Assembly: GCA_001662425.1 (NCBI GenBank)
Contig: BDDC01000965.1
Location: 1-35,855, forward strand
From: Chlamydomonas sphaeroides
Taxonomy: Eukaryota; Chlorophyta; Chlorophyceae; Chlamydomonadales; Chlamydomonadaceae
DNA length: 35,855 nucleotides
Direction: 5' to 3'
Shown: piece after piece, positions 12,419 through 20,799 of the stretch
Numbering within the stretch: position 1 is the first letter of the stretch
Layout of the letters: each line of letters begins with the position of its first letter
Notes under the pieces: generated by a model
The model's database searches: none
The model's input: only the letters and a program-made list of their open reading frames with translations
Told to the model about the DNA's origin: nothing
Translations under genes and position numbers: made by a program

Positions 12419-15400
12419 CTGCACACACGAGGTGGGGGCACGCAGCGGGGCGCGGCTCAGCGGAGCGGCCGAGAGCCCTGTCGCTGTCAGCAGCCCTGTC
12501 GTCGGCAAGGCAACTCGCCACTACGCCGCGACCTGCCTGCCCCTGCCTGCGCCCGTGCACTCCCATGGGCCCTTTGCATCCCCGTAAGCAGCCCCTGCCC
12601 CTGGCCCTGCCCCAGCCGGGGCGCGTGGCTCGCCTGCCGTGGTTGATGACGGGGAAGGTTCGCCCCGCGGCCGCGAAGCTCAGGTACTGCAGCGTGTTGA
12701 GTGGCTGCAGCCCGGCGCTGCCGTCAGCCTGTGGATGGAGCGGCGGGAGGGAGCGGTCAAGTCCCCCTGGAGCGGATGCGGACAAGTCCGTAACGGCAAG
12801 CGGCCACAGCCTGCGGTAAGAGCGCGAGCAGATCGGCAGGGCCTCCGGCAGGCTTTCCCCCAGCGCTCCGACTCGCCTGCCGGAGGGTGCCCACCACCAG
12901 CGTCAGCGCATTGCCGCCCAGCGTGTCTGCAGGCGAGCGTCGGCATCGCATCAGAGTGTATGGGCATAGGGCGCAGGACAACAAGCCCCACGCCGAAACA
13001 CGGCAGCTGCAGCCGGCCTGCGGCCACCCACGCCCAATCGCCAGGTCGCGGCAGGTGCCCCTTCAACCACTCAAGCCCGTTCAAGCGTCTGCTAGGTCGC
13101 TGACCGGCCGCCGCCTGGCGCCCGCCTTACCTGCAAGCAGCTTGGTGAGCACGCTGCCTTCGTAGTTGACGTACGGCACCCCCGACCCCAGCGCAGCCCC
13201 CAGCGAGCCGCCGCCGTAGCCGCCCGCCGGCCCGCCCGCCGCCACCAGCGCCGGCCTGGGGCCGCCTCCGGCGGCCGCGGCCGCCGCGGCGGCGGCCGCC
13301 GCAGCCGCGGCGGCGGCGTGCAGGCCTCCGCCGGGCCCCTCGGCCAGGGCCCTCAGCGTGGCGCCCAGCGCGTGCAGCGAGCGGTTGAGCACGGGGCCCT
13401 CGCGCAGGCGCAGGACCTCGGGGTCCTCGGCCAGGCGCTCGGAGCCGGGCAGGTCCACGAACTGGATCTTGGAGAACTGCGGCGGGGCGTGGATCCAGGC
13501 GTCAGGGCAGAGGTCGGACCCCGGTCTTACGGCTCCACGAACCCCTGCTGCTGCGGCCCCTTCCCTGCCTCCCTCTCCCTCTCCCCCACAGGCACAAGGG
13601 TGCGGGCGCCGCACCAGAATGCGGTCCTCCTCGCCGGCCACCGCGGCGGGCGAGTACTGCGCCAGCGTGATGGTGAAGATGGTGGCGCAGCGCTCAGCCA
13701 CGCCCGCCACGTCGGCCTTCTGCAGGCGGGCGGCCGTGGGCGGCCGGGCGGCAGTGGGGCATGCTGGGCCAACGCAGGGGATGGGACGGCGCACCTTGCG
13801 GCTGTTGGCGCACCCCTTGGGGGCCCAGCACAACAACTTGGCCCCCTCCACTTCGTTTGTCTCCCATGCTGGCCTCTCTGGCCTCCCGCCTCTGCTCTCT
13901 CGCGCCCTCCCCTTCCCAGCCCCTCCACCCCTCTCCGCCCTTTCCCCCCCCCCNNNNNNNNNNNNNNNNNNNNNNNNNNNNNNNNNNNNNNNNNNNNNNN
14001 NNNNNNNNNNNNNNNNNNNNNNNNNNNNNNNNNNNNNNNNNNNNNNNNNNNNNNNNNNNNNNNNNNNNNNNNNNNNNNNNNNNNNNNNNNNNNNNNNNNN
14101 NNNNNNNNNNNNNNNNNNNNNNNNNNNNNNNNNNNNNNNNNNNNNNNNNNNNNNNNNNNNNNNNNNNNNNNNNNNNNNNNNNNNNNNNNNNNNNNNNNNN
14201 NNNNNNNNNNNNNNNNNNNNNNNNNNNNNNNNNNNNNNNNNNNNNNNNNNNNNNNNNNNNNNNNNNNNNNNNNNNNNNNNNNNNNNNNNNNNNNNNNNNN
14301 NNNNNNNNNNNNNNNNNNNNNNNNNNNNNNNNNNNNNNNNATCTCCCCCGCGCTGCGGGACACGCGGCTGGCGGCCCCCGCCACCTGCCAGCCCTCCGCC
14401 AGGTCCTCGTACACCTGCGGGGTATGCCGGGCGTCGGGAGCGGAGCCAGGCGGCAGTGGCAGGGGCGGGCGCTGAGGGGCAGCGCACGCTGGGCTCGGGC
14501 GGCGGGGCGCATGGCGTAGGGGCCGGGCGGGCGCCAGTGCCAACAGCCGGCCCCTGTCTCTCCCCCATCCATCCATCCATCCATCCACGCCTGCCTCCCT
14601 CCCCCTCGCACCTGCAGCGCCGCCCTGGCGCCCTCGGGCCGCTCCGCGTACAGGTCGTGCACCTCCTCGCGCACCACCTCGAGCAGCGAGCTCTCGACGA
14701 AGAAATCGAACGCGCGGGCCGAGGGCAGCCGCCGCTTCTCCGCCACGGCGCTGCCTGCGGGGGGGCGGCAGGGGGCCGCGGCCCGGGGCATGGCACGTGG
14801 CGCTGGTAAGCAGGCCTTGCCCGCCGCAGTACCCGCAGGGGCTGGCCCTCCCCTGCGACCCTCGTCCCCGCCCCCTGCCCCCTCCCACTCGCCAGCCCGT
14901 CGTCCGTATCGTCCCCACCATCGCCCTCCCCATGCCCTCCCTCTCGCCCCTCGCTCACCCACTGCCACCGCCCTCCCTCCCCTCCTTTCCCCTCCCTTCC
15001 CCTGCCCCTCCCCATTTCCACCCTGCCGCCCCTTGCTCACCCACTGCCACCGCCTTCTCCCCCAGCAGCTTGAATAGCTCGTCCACGGCCGTGTGAACCA
15101 GGCCGTTGCCCTCGGGGCTGCCGCGCTCCCGGCCCCGGGTGCCCTCCAGCAGGAGCGACTTGCCGCTGCCTGCGGGCGGCCAGGGGGCGGACAGGCGGGC
15201 TTGCAGCAGGCAGGGCGAGCGCCGGCCCCTGGTCGCTGCCGCCGTCGCCACGCCCCTTTCCGAACCTCCCTCGTCCCTCCTCACCGCCTGATTCCCCGCC
15301 CACGCCCCCCAGCGCCAGCAGCGCCCCGCAGTCGTCTCTGCCTCGCCCCTCCCGTCCCTGGCTCGCTCCCGCCCACCCGTGGCCCCCAGCGCCAGCAGCG

Positions 15401-16035
15401 CCACGTTGTATCCGTCCACTGCTTTGCGCAGCAGCGGCATCAGCGAGCGCGCCGCGATGTCGGCGTTGGTGGCCTCGGGGCCGTACACGAACCCCACATC
15501 GAACTCGTCCTCGCTGATGGGAGCAGGGGTTGCGGGGGGAGATGGATATGGAAAGGAGGCAGCACAGCGGGGCGGGAGGGACACGGCAGATCAGGGCTTG
15601 GAAGGCGGGGGGCGGAGGTGCGCAGCCGTGCGCCACTGCGGCGAGCTGCTCAGAATGTACTTCGGCACTCACGGCCTGGCTGCTGCTCCCGGTACGCGCG
15701 ACACCGCCACTCGGTTGCGTGAGTAGGTGAGGTCTTGCTTGGCTGCGGGGTGGCGGGGGGGGAGCAGCAGGGGTAGCGGGGGAAGGGCAGCTGGGTAGGG
15801 CGGCAGCGTGCGGCGCCGCATGCGGCAGCGGTGCCGCTTGCACAAGGCCCCACCCCCGGTCGCACCCTGCTTGTCTCGTGTCCCTGGCCTGCCTCAACCC
15901 CCTTCAGCTCCCTCATAAGGGTGATACCGGCGCCTGCTCACCTCCCGGCACGCCGGGGTGGATGCGCACGACGGTGTCGATGGGGATGCCGAGCGTGCTG
16001 CGCGACCAGTCCGGCCGCGTGCCAGCCACCGCCAT
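4275..16035 (-). CDS. Kinesin-like protein with divergent motor and long coiled-coil stalk
   Basis: A kinesin-superfamily gene with about 35 coding exons and over 1240 visible residues, interrupted by an assembly gap. The motor is N-terminal. It keeps a P-loop (GATGSGKS, residues 98-105), a switch II (DLPGSER), the LNRSLHALG helix start and the DTLGGN motif. The switch I consensus NxxSSRSH is not recognisable: the aligned stretch reads GVAERCATIFTITL. Short helical exons follow, encoding a heptad-rich stalk, then a Gly/Pro/Ser-rich tail ending in a Gln-rich segment. The ATG at 16035 was chosen because exon 1 (15942-16035) gives VVRIHPGVPG, matching the first kinesin beta strand, and all early junctions keep phase. 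Loss of switch I suggests a motor with weak or no ATPase cycling, perhaps structural. A link to kinesin-like proteins of the ciliary central pair, such as FAP125, is only a guess. Motor and stalk details are given in the next three entries. Confidence 0.9.
5503..5530. repeat. AGGCGGC heptamer repeat, four copies
   Basis: Four perfect tandem 7-bp units lie just outside the kinesin exon at 5418-5492, in the intron. They sit next to a second, unrelated heptamer array. Confidence 0.9.
5536..5584. repeat. TCAGGGG heptamer repeat, seven copies
   Basis: Seven perfect tandem TCAGGGG units in a kinesin intron. The unit resembles the plant-type telomere heptamer TTTAGGG only in its AGGG core, and the array is internal. 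Confidence 0.95.
6565..6650. repeat. GGTTGGGA / GGGAGGGC short-unit minisatellite
   Basis: About ten degenerate 8-bp units, first GGTTGGGA/TGTTGGGA and then GGGAGGGC. They sit in a kinesin intron immediately next to the exon ending at 6548. Confidence 0.85.
8661..8736. repeat. 14-bp minisatellite, about 5.4 copies
   Basis: Five 14-bp units of GAGGGGCGGAYGAG plus a partial sixth, differing only at one C/T position. The array lies in the kinesin intron between exons 8504-8605 and 8861-8908. Confidence 0.95.
10270..10358. repeat. 60-bp period direct repeat in kinesin intron
   Basis: Nearly identical 29-bp blocks occur at 10270-10298 and 10330-10358, with one C/T difference. They lie in the intron upstream of the exon at 10195-10245. 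Confidence 0.85.
11389..11412 (-). CDS. 24-nt micro-exon of the kinesin-like gene
   Basis: This exon encodes only GRLQKLYR. A CAG acceptor and a GTGCGT donor bound it in phase 0. It fits the coiled-coil register of the neighbouring exons. Skipping it would remove just over one heptad without a frameshift. Confidence 0.7.
11698..11989. repeat. 146-bp tandem duplication in kinesin intron
   Basis: Two copies of a 146-bp unit (11698-11843 and 11844-11989) differ at only a handful of positions. The unit has AT-richer ends (TAATAATC near the start, ATAATAAG near the end) in a GC-rich intron. No coding potential is evident. It lies between the exons at 11569-11646 and 12156-12227. Confidence 0.92.
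12059..12113. repeat. 11-bp minisatellite, five copies
   Basis: Five perfect units of CGGGGGCCTGC follow the 146-bp duplication in the same kinesin intron. Confidence 0.95.
12634..13870 (-). CDS. Kinesin motor, C-terminal half (exons 7-11)
   Basis: Exon 7 ends at 13795; its acceptor near 13870 is uncertain because several AGs are possible. It encodes NEVEGAKLLCWAPKGCANSR, matching the kinesin segment before switch I. Exon 8 (13615-13719) carries ADVAGVAERCATIFTITL, where SSRSH is absent. Exon 9 (13131-13476) has FSKIQFVDLPGSERL and LNRSLHALGATLRALAEG. An Ala/Gly-rich insertion of about 50 residues follows, then VPYVNYEGSVLTKLLAG in place of VPYRNSKLTRLLQ. Exon 10 (12877-12926) has DTLGGNALTLVVGTLRQ. 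Exon 11 (12634-12728) has LNTLQYLSFAAAGRTFPVIN, the last motor helix. Exons 10 and 11 both end at GC donors (CAG followed by GCGAGT or GCGAGC). Confidence 0.85.
13954..14340. other. Assembly gap, 387 N
   Basis: A run of 387 N follows a C homopolymer. It falls inside the kinesin motor domain between exon 6 and exon 7, so part of the motor upstream of switch I is absent from this sequence. The true length of the gap is unknown. Confidence 1.
14341..16035 (-). CDS. Kinesin motor, N-terminal half (exons 1-6)
   Basis: Exons in transcription order are 15942-16035, 15673-15742, 15377-15513, 15041-15169, 14612-14754 and 14414 down into the gap. Residues carry the first strand (VVRIHPGVP), a short insert, EDEFDVGFVYGPEATNADI, the helix before the P-loop (AVDGYNVALLALG), the P-loop split across exons 3 and 4, then GNGLVHTAVDELFKLLG. 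The next segment, AFDFFVESSLLEVVREEVH, matches the kinesin strand usually written as SFLEIYNE, and it continues DLYAERPEG. The canonical GQTGSGKT is changed to GATGSGKS. This still keeps the Walker Gly-Lys-Ser. Exon 6 (VYEDLAEGWQVAGAAS) runs into the N block, so the residues before switch I are missing from this assembly. Confidence 0.85.
14953..15054 (-). repeat. Duplicated splice-donor region at kinesin exon 4
   Basis: A 20-bp block covering the last exon-4 bases and the GTGAGC donor occurs at 15035-15054. It recurs 82 bp further into the intron at 14953-14972. Use of the inner copy would add 82 nt and shift the frame. Confidence 0.85.
15306..15402 (-). repeat. Duplicated exon-3 end in kinesin intron 3
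   Basis: A 20-bp block from the 3' end of exon 3 (15383-15402, coding for the helix before the P-loop) is repeated at 15306-15325, 77 bp downstream inside intron 3. Both copies are followed by a similar GTGGGC-type sequence. Confidence 0.8.
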
Positions 16036-16718
16036 TCTGTGGTGCCTCTACGCGCCCGCGCAGGGTAGGACTGCCGGCTTGGCTATCAGCTACATGTCGG
16101 TCGTCTCATTGCACGTGGTGCGGCAGGCGCCGCTAAGCGCGCGGCATGTCGCGCGCCATGCCAGTCGTCGAGGCCACAGTTACCGTGCCATAACTCGCGT
16201 AAGCTTATACTGCTTGTTTGATTGCGCAGGCGCTGCTCGCTTGGTGCTCCGGGCTGCGTATGGTCGAGTCGAGCAAAGACTTCCTTCTTGTATGCGAGCT
16301 CGCGTGCTACCGCCTAGGCCTATGCATAGCGCTTAAGCACGTCTTGCAGTTACAACGTGACTAGTTGCTTTGACCACCGCGGCTTCGCGTGTCTCAACCC
16401 CCAAACCCCTCACCCCCCCCGCCCCCTCTCCCCACACCACCCATCGCTCTTTCCATGGCATGCGACCACAGAGGTAAAACGTCTTACAATCCTCACGCCA
16501 CACGGAAAGTGCTCCTTGCCACCGCTCATTGCTGCAACCGTCAGTCGCCACCTTGCCCATCGTCGCACGCTCGTGCCCCTGACCTGCCCTGGCCTGCTGC
16601 TTTCCAATTGCAGGCTCACCTGCTTCCAGCTGCATTCCACAGTGCTCAGCTCAGCATGTGCAGCTCCTATGATCATTTCACTGCGAGGAGATTCATGGCA
16701 ACTACGCCCCCGGCGCCG
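16036..16718. other. Intergenic region between tandem minus-strand genes
   Basis: This contains the 3' end of the PhlG-like gene and the presumed promoter and 5' UTR of the kinesin-like gene. Two TGTAA motifs on the minus strand lie at 16484-16488 and 16350-16354. I see no further gene. Confidence 0.65.
16484..16488 (-). terminator. Candidate polyadenylation signal TGTAA of the PhlG-like gene
   Basis: Minus-strand TGTAA about 230 nt after the TGA at 16719. A second copy at 16350-16354 is a backup candidate. Confidence 0.5.
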
Positions 16719-18824
16719 TCACACAAGGCGCCGGCCGGGCATCGGCGCTCGCGCGTTCTCGTCGTACACCTCGCGAAGGAAGTACGGCATGTTGCCGTAC
16801 TCCTCAACCGCGTGCAACGTCCACGCCTCCAGACGCTCCGGTGGGAATGCCGTGGAGCGCACAGCTGCGTTGAATCTCGCCGCCGCGGGGGTGCGGCCGC
16901 CCAGGATGAGCCTGCGGTCGGCCGCGGCGACGCACGGCAACAACAGTTCATGGCTGCAAGCTCCAAGCGCGCGCATGCGTTCAACGGGGAGAGTGGTGGC
17001 GAGGGCGCAAGGCACCTGGCACGGCGAGCGCCCGTCCCCGTGCTCATGTGATAGCCAGCCAGCGGCAACAGGCCCCTGATTTCACGAATCTCTCTCAGCT
17101 AGTAGCTCCCCAGCCATGCACGCACCTCGTTGTCAGCTGCAGGCCCTGCGGCCCGTCCTCCCACACGTGGAACAGCTCCTGCATCACGGTGGGGCCCGCG
17201 TAGAACACCAGCCTGGGGGCGAGAGTCCGGGCCGGGGCCGGTAGGGGAGGTGAACGCGTGGGCCGGGGTCAGCACTGCCGAGGGGTGCAGTGCGTGTGCC
17301 CCCTGGCCCCTGCTCCCCCCTGCCCCCTGCGCCCTGCCCCCTGCGCCACGTACCAAGCCACGCGCTCAGCCAGTCGGCCCCTTTCTGCTCCCCGTCCCCC
17401 AGCTCCCTCCCTCAGTCCCTCTCGCTCGCTTGCTCGGCCCCTCTCGCTCGCTTGCTCGGCCCCTCTCGCTCGCTTGCTCGGCCCCTCGCTCGCCTGTGCA
17501 TGTTTGGCTGCGTGTTGTTGAGCACCAGGTTCAACTCCAGCGGGTAGCTGGCCATGGGCCTGGGCCCGGAGAAGGTGAGCACGGAGGGCTCCACCGCGGC
17601 TGCCGAGGCTGCGCTGGCCACTGGGCCAGAGGGCCTTGCCGCCAGCGGGCCGCGGAAGCGCTCCACGATGCGGACCGCGGCCACGGGCGGCGGCGGGGCG
17701 CCGTCGGCGACTGCGCCGGGCGGCGGCGGCCTGGGGTCGGGTACGGTGATGCGGCTGTACGAGGTGTGGTCCACTGCAGCGGGAGGGGGTATGGGGAGTG
17801 GAGACGGGGCAGGGAATGAGAGCCTGGGTGGCTTGGGTGCGGGCGGCGGGTATGCGTCCATCCATGGATGAAGCGCCATGGGATGGGCCGCAGGCATGGC
17901 TAGCATCGTTCCCGATGCCTGGTTCCACACCGCGGCTGCGAACTACGGCACGGTGACCCTCTGGGGCGGTGGTCCTGTAGGCTGAGCTGGCACCGCGCTT
18001 CCCGGAGCCGCGACCGCACCAGGGTGCCACAGGGGGTAGGCGTCGTAGGCGCGGCCGCGGAAGCGCAGCTGCGAGGGCAGCGCCGTGCCGAACCACCTGC
18101 AGGCCGAGGCGTGGTTGCGCGGCGGGGCACCTGAGACCCCATGGCGACATGGTGGGTGCACAGCAGCCTGGGTGGAACAGGGCTGACGCGTGGACGCAGC
18201 TGGGTGGGTTGTCCTCCTCCGTCCACACGCACCAGGCGATGTGGGAGCTGTTGACGCCGGGCAGGGGCCGGTGCTGCAGCACGCGGTGCAGCGCGTCATG
18301 GCTGGGGCAGGGCGTCGGGTGTAGCGGACCGGGTCAAAGGCAGAGGCCCGGTAGGCAGACCGGCATCAGAGCGCGCCGCTGCAGGGGCTTGACGGCGCTG
18401 GGTCCCCTGCGGACGACAGGCCGCCGTGCACTACAATGTGGCGCACGCACCTGTCGTACTCGTCGTACGCATCCAGCAGCCCCGTGTGCGGGCAGCGCAT
18501 GGGGGGCCACCAGGACAGGTCGCCGGGGGCCAGGGTGCCCAGGCACGGCAGCAGGGGCAGCGCCTCGCGCCGGGGGCCGCTCGCGCCGGGGCCCGCCGGC
18601 GGCGCGGTGCTAGGCGGCGCGAAGCGCGGCGGGTCGGCCGCGGCCGCGGTGCCGGGCGCTGGCGCCACAAGGGTGGCTGCAGCTGACGACGAGGCGGCTG
18701 TCGCGGGGCGTGCCGCTATGGCCGCGGCGACGATGGCGGCGGCGAGCAGGAGCATCAGCCCGAGTGAGGCGCGGCGGCGGGCGGCGGCGGGTGCCCCCCA
18801 GTGTGTGCGAGCGGGGTGGGGCAT
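16719..18824 (-). CDS. DAPG-hydrolase (PhlG)-like protein with N-terminal signal/anchor segment
   Basis: Six exons (18451-18824, 18233-18301, 18020-18096, 17494-17773, 17126-17212, 16719-16911) join in phase to give 359 residues. After a basic start, residues 20-36 are a hydrophobic Leu/Ala stretch followed by an Ala/Ser/Pro-rich linker, so the protein is probably secreted, luminal or membrane-anchored. The rest matches the PhlG-type fold. It has HIAWWFG (about 145-151), LWHPVDH (170-176), a Glu-bearing segment, FHVWEDG (281-287), TTRLILGG (294-301) and LHAVEEYGNMPYFLREVY. The last motif has an HxxxE pair at H329/E333. In bacterial PhlG, zinc is held by His and Glu including an HxxxE pair, and the enzyme splits a C-C bond of 2,4-diacetylphloroglucinol. 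The substrate here is unknown. Exon 4 needs a GC donor. Reading on past 18233 gives VWTEEDNP, which I treat as intron. Confidence 0.78.
17419..17494. repeat. 22-bp minisatellite abutting a GC splice donor
   Basis: Three perfect 22-bp units (17419-17440, 17441-17462, 17463-17484) and a partial fourth run up to the 3' end of exon 4 of the PhlG-like gene. Each unit carries GCTCGC, the complement of the GCGAGC that forms the GC donor. Confidence 0.9.
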
Positions 18825-18898
18825 GGCCCCTAGCAGAGCTGCGAAGGCCGTCGATAAAGTACCGTATACCGTTATATGTATGCAGTTGATGGCTCACG
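18825..18898. promoter_or_regulatory. Compact divergent promoter, 74 bp between start codons
   Basis: The PhlG-like ATG (18824, minus) and the ATG of the small coiled-coil gene (18899, plus) face away from each other. The interval is AT-richer than its surroundings and includes TATACCGTTATATGTATG, which could serve as a TATA-like element in either direction. If the plus gene instead starts at the next in-frame ATG (18971), the spacer is longer. Confidence 0.45.
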
Positions 18899-20145
18899 AT
18901 GGCAGACCCGTGGGAGTTGCAGCAGTCCGCCTTGAGTAGGGTCGGGCGGTGCCTGTCACGTGTCAACCGCATGACCTTTCACCCGAGCAGGCGCGAGCCG
19001 TACCCTTGGACTCGTCCCGCGCCCTATCAACCGCCGCGCTCGAGAACACTTTCCATTGCAGGTAAGTGCCAATGCGGGTTTGGGGAAGGCCGCAATGCCG
19101 AGGAAGGAAGCTGGGGTATGCGACGGGCGAGGCGGGGCGCAGCTTGAGCGTGTTTGTGTGGGGCAAGCGACTTCCGTGCGACAACTTAATGCGTAGCGGC
19201 ACAGCGGCAATCGATATGTCGGCATACCTTATCACACTGGTAACTGAGTCGCCACCTGCAACAGCTACGATAGCTACAGCCACTTGCGGCCAACCGCAAC
19301 GATGGCGACGAGTCCGCCAGCGCGCACCTGAGATGAGCAGCAAGCAGGGGAGCTGGCAGCAAGTTACCTGATTGGAAACTCGAAGGCCAGAAGTTGAGCC
19401 CTTTGATCGTTGGACGCAACAAGCCTCGTGGCACACCCGAGGAGGGGGCCGCGCTCGACGGCCTGCGACATTTCACGGAGCGGGACCTCATAGCTACACG
19501 GCCCGCAGAGGCCCCGACGCCGCCCGAGCTGATCCTTGAGGAGAGCATACTTCGCGTGGAGGCTCGCCTAGTGCAGGCCTGGTCCGCGGGGACAGCGTAG
19601 CAGTATCATAGTGTCCCCTGCACAGGACGCCAGCTGTGGGACAATGGGTGGGACAGGGGCTGCGCTGCCCAGGGGAGGGCGGCCGGGGAAGGAGGCGCCA
19701 GCAGCTGCAGCCCAGGGGGGGTTCTTCCCTGCAGCAGCCGTCAGCAGCTGGCACCGCCCCGTTGCCATGAGCGTCTCCTTGCCCACCGTCTCGCTGCCAG
19801 GAGGCTGCTCGAGGGCAACCAGGAGATGCTGCTGCGCCGGGCAGCCTAAGGCCTTCCCACACGACCGCCGAGGCCTGTGGGGCGCGTCGCGGGTCCGGGC
19901 CGGGCACTGCGCACAACCTCCCTGGTCCCTGGGGCCCCCAGGGGGCCTGTTATTTACCCCTCCCTGTACCAGCGCTGACTGCCTGACCCTCTCCCATGCT
20001 TCACCCCGCCGCTGCCCCGCAGCGGCGCGAGGATACGATGAAGGCCATGGTGGATGAGGCGCGCGAGGACGTCAGCAGGCTGGGGGCGCAGCTGGCGCGG
20101 CTGCGGGGGCAGCTGCTGCAGCAGGAAGGCAGGTCGCAGGTGTGA
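18899..20145 (+). CDS. Small coiled-coil protein, unrecognised, tentative four-exon model
   Basis: Proposed exons are 18899-19061, 19386-19581, 19801-19840 and 20023-20145, giving 173 residues. The first ends at a clear GTAAGT donor. The second encodes KLSPLIVGRNKPRG, GLRHFTERDLIATRP and LILEESILRVEARLVQ. The third reads RLLEGNQEMLLRR and the fourth REDTMKAMVDEAREDVSRL followed by a Leu/Gln helix, so the C-terminal half looks like a continuous coiled coil. The second donor (GTCCGC, or alternatively at 19597) and the third (GC donor at 19841) are weak. Without the last splice the protein would stop at 19849 with RRAA. The start could also be the ATG at 18971. I do not recognise the family. Confidence 0.5.
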
Positions 20146-20799
20146 GGGGGCCTGAGGCCGGACCACGTCCCTAACCCACCTAGACGACCTAGTTAGTTTG
20201 TCCCTCACCCCTACCGGGTGGTCCGATAGGTCCTTGTCTTAATAGGGAAGGGGGGGGGGCATGGGGAGGCTCCGCATGTATGGCAGGGCAAGGTGGCCTT
20301 CCTGGTAGGGCAGAGGCGGAATCGGCAGCGGGCCCCCGACGCCTGCGGCACTTGCTTCGGATGCTGTTGCCCATTTTTGGATGGCGATGCCTACTCTAAG
20401 AGTTTCGGGTATCAAATGCGAGACACATGCAACTCCGTCATTGCACAAGGCCCGAGATCACCAACGACATGCATATTGTACAACAGGCAATTGCGCAGGT
20501 GCGGCCATGGACAGCACCAAGGCAGACAAGATGCCGCCCCAGGGCATCATGATGCCCAGCCCTTGAGATCTAACGCCGGCCAGAACCGTGTAGCCCGTCC
20601 CCAATCAATCTTAATCTATCTGGCATCAAATCCTCCGCTTGAACGCCCGTCCCCGCAACCCAACCAAGCCTTACTACAGAAGGATGCAGTCCTAGCCAAC
20701 CGGCCAGTCACACACACCGTCAGGTAGTCTTGCAATGCACGAGTGAAGCCCTCAGCGACACAGCAAGCCCGAGCACACCGCCAACGGTACATGGCCCAG
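20146..20799. other. Convergent intergenic region
   Basis: This lies between the 3' ends of the small coiled-coil gene (+) and the LRR-like gene (-). I see no coding signal, no clear TGTAA on either strand and no repeat. Confidence 0.55.

Noticed and set aside
18182..18232. Continuation of PhlG-like exon 2 through VWTEEDNP
   Set aside because: Ending at the GTGCGT donor at 18232 joins HIAW to WFGTALPSQ in phase and restores the family motif, whereas reading on gives unrelated sequence.
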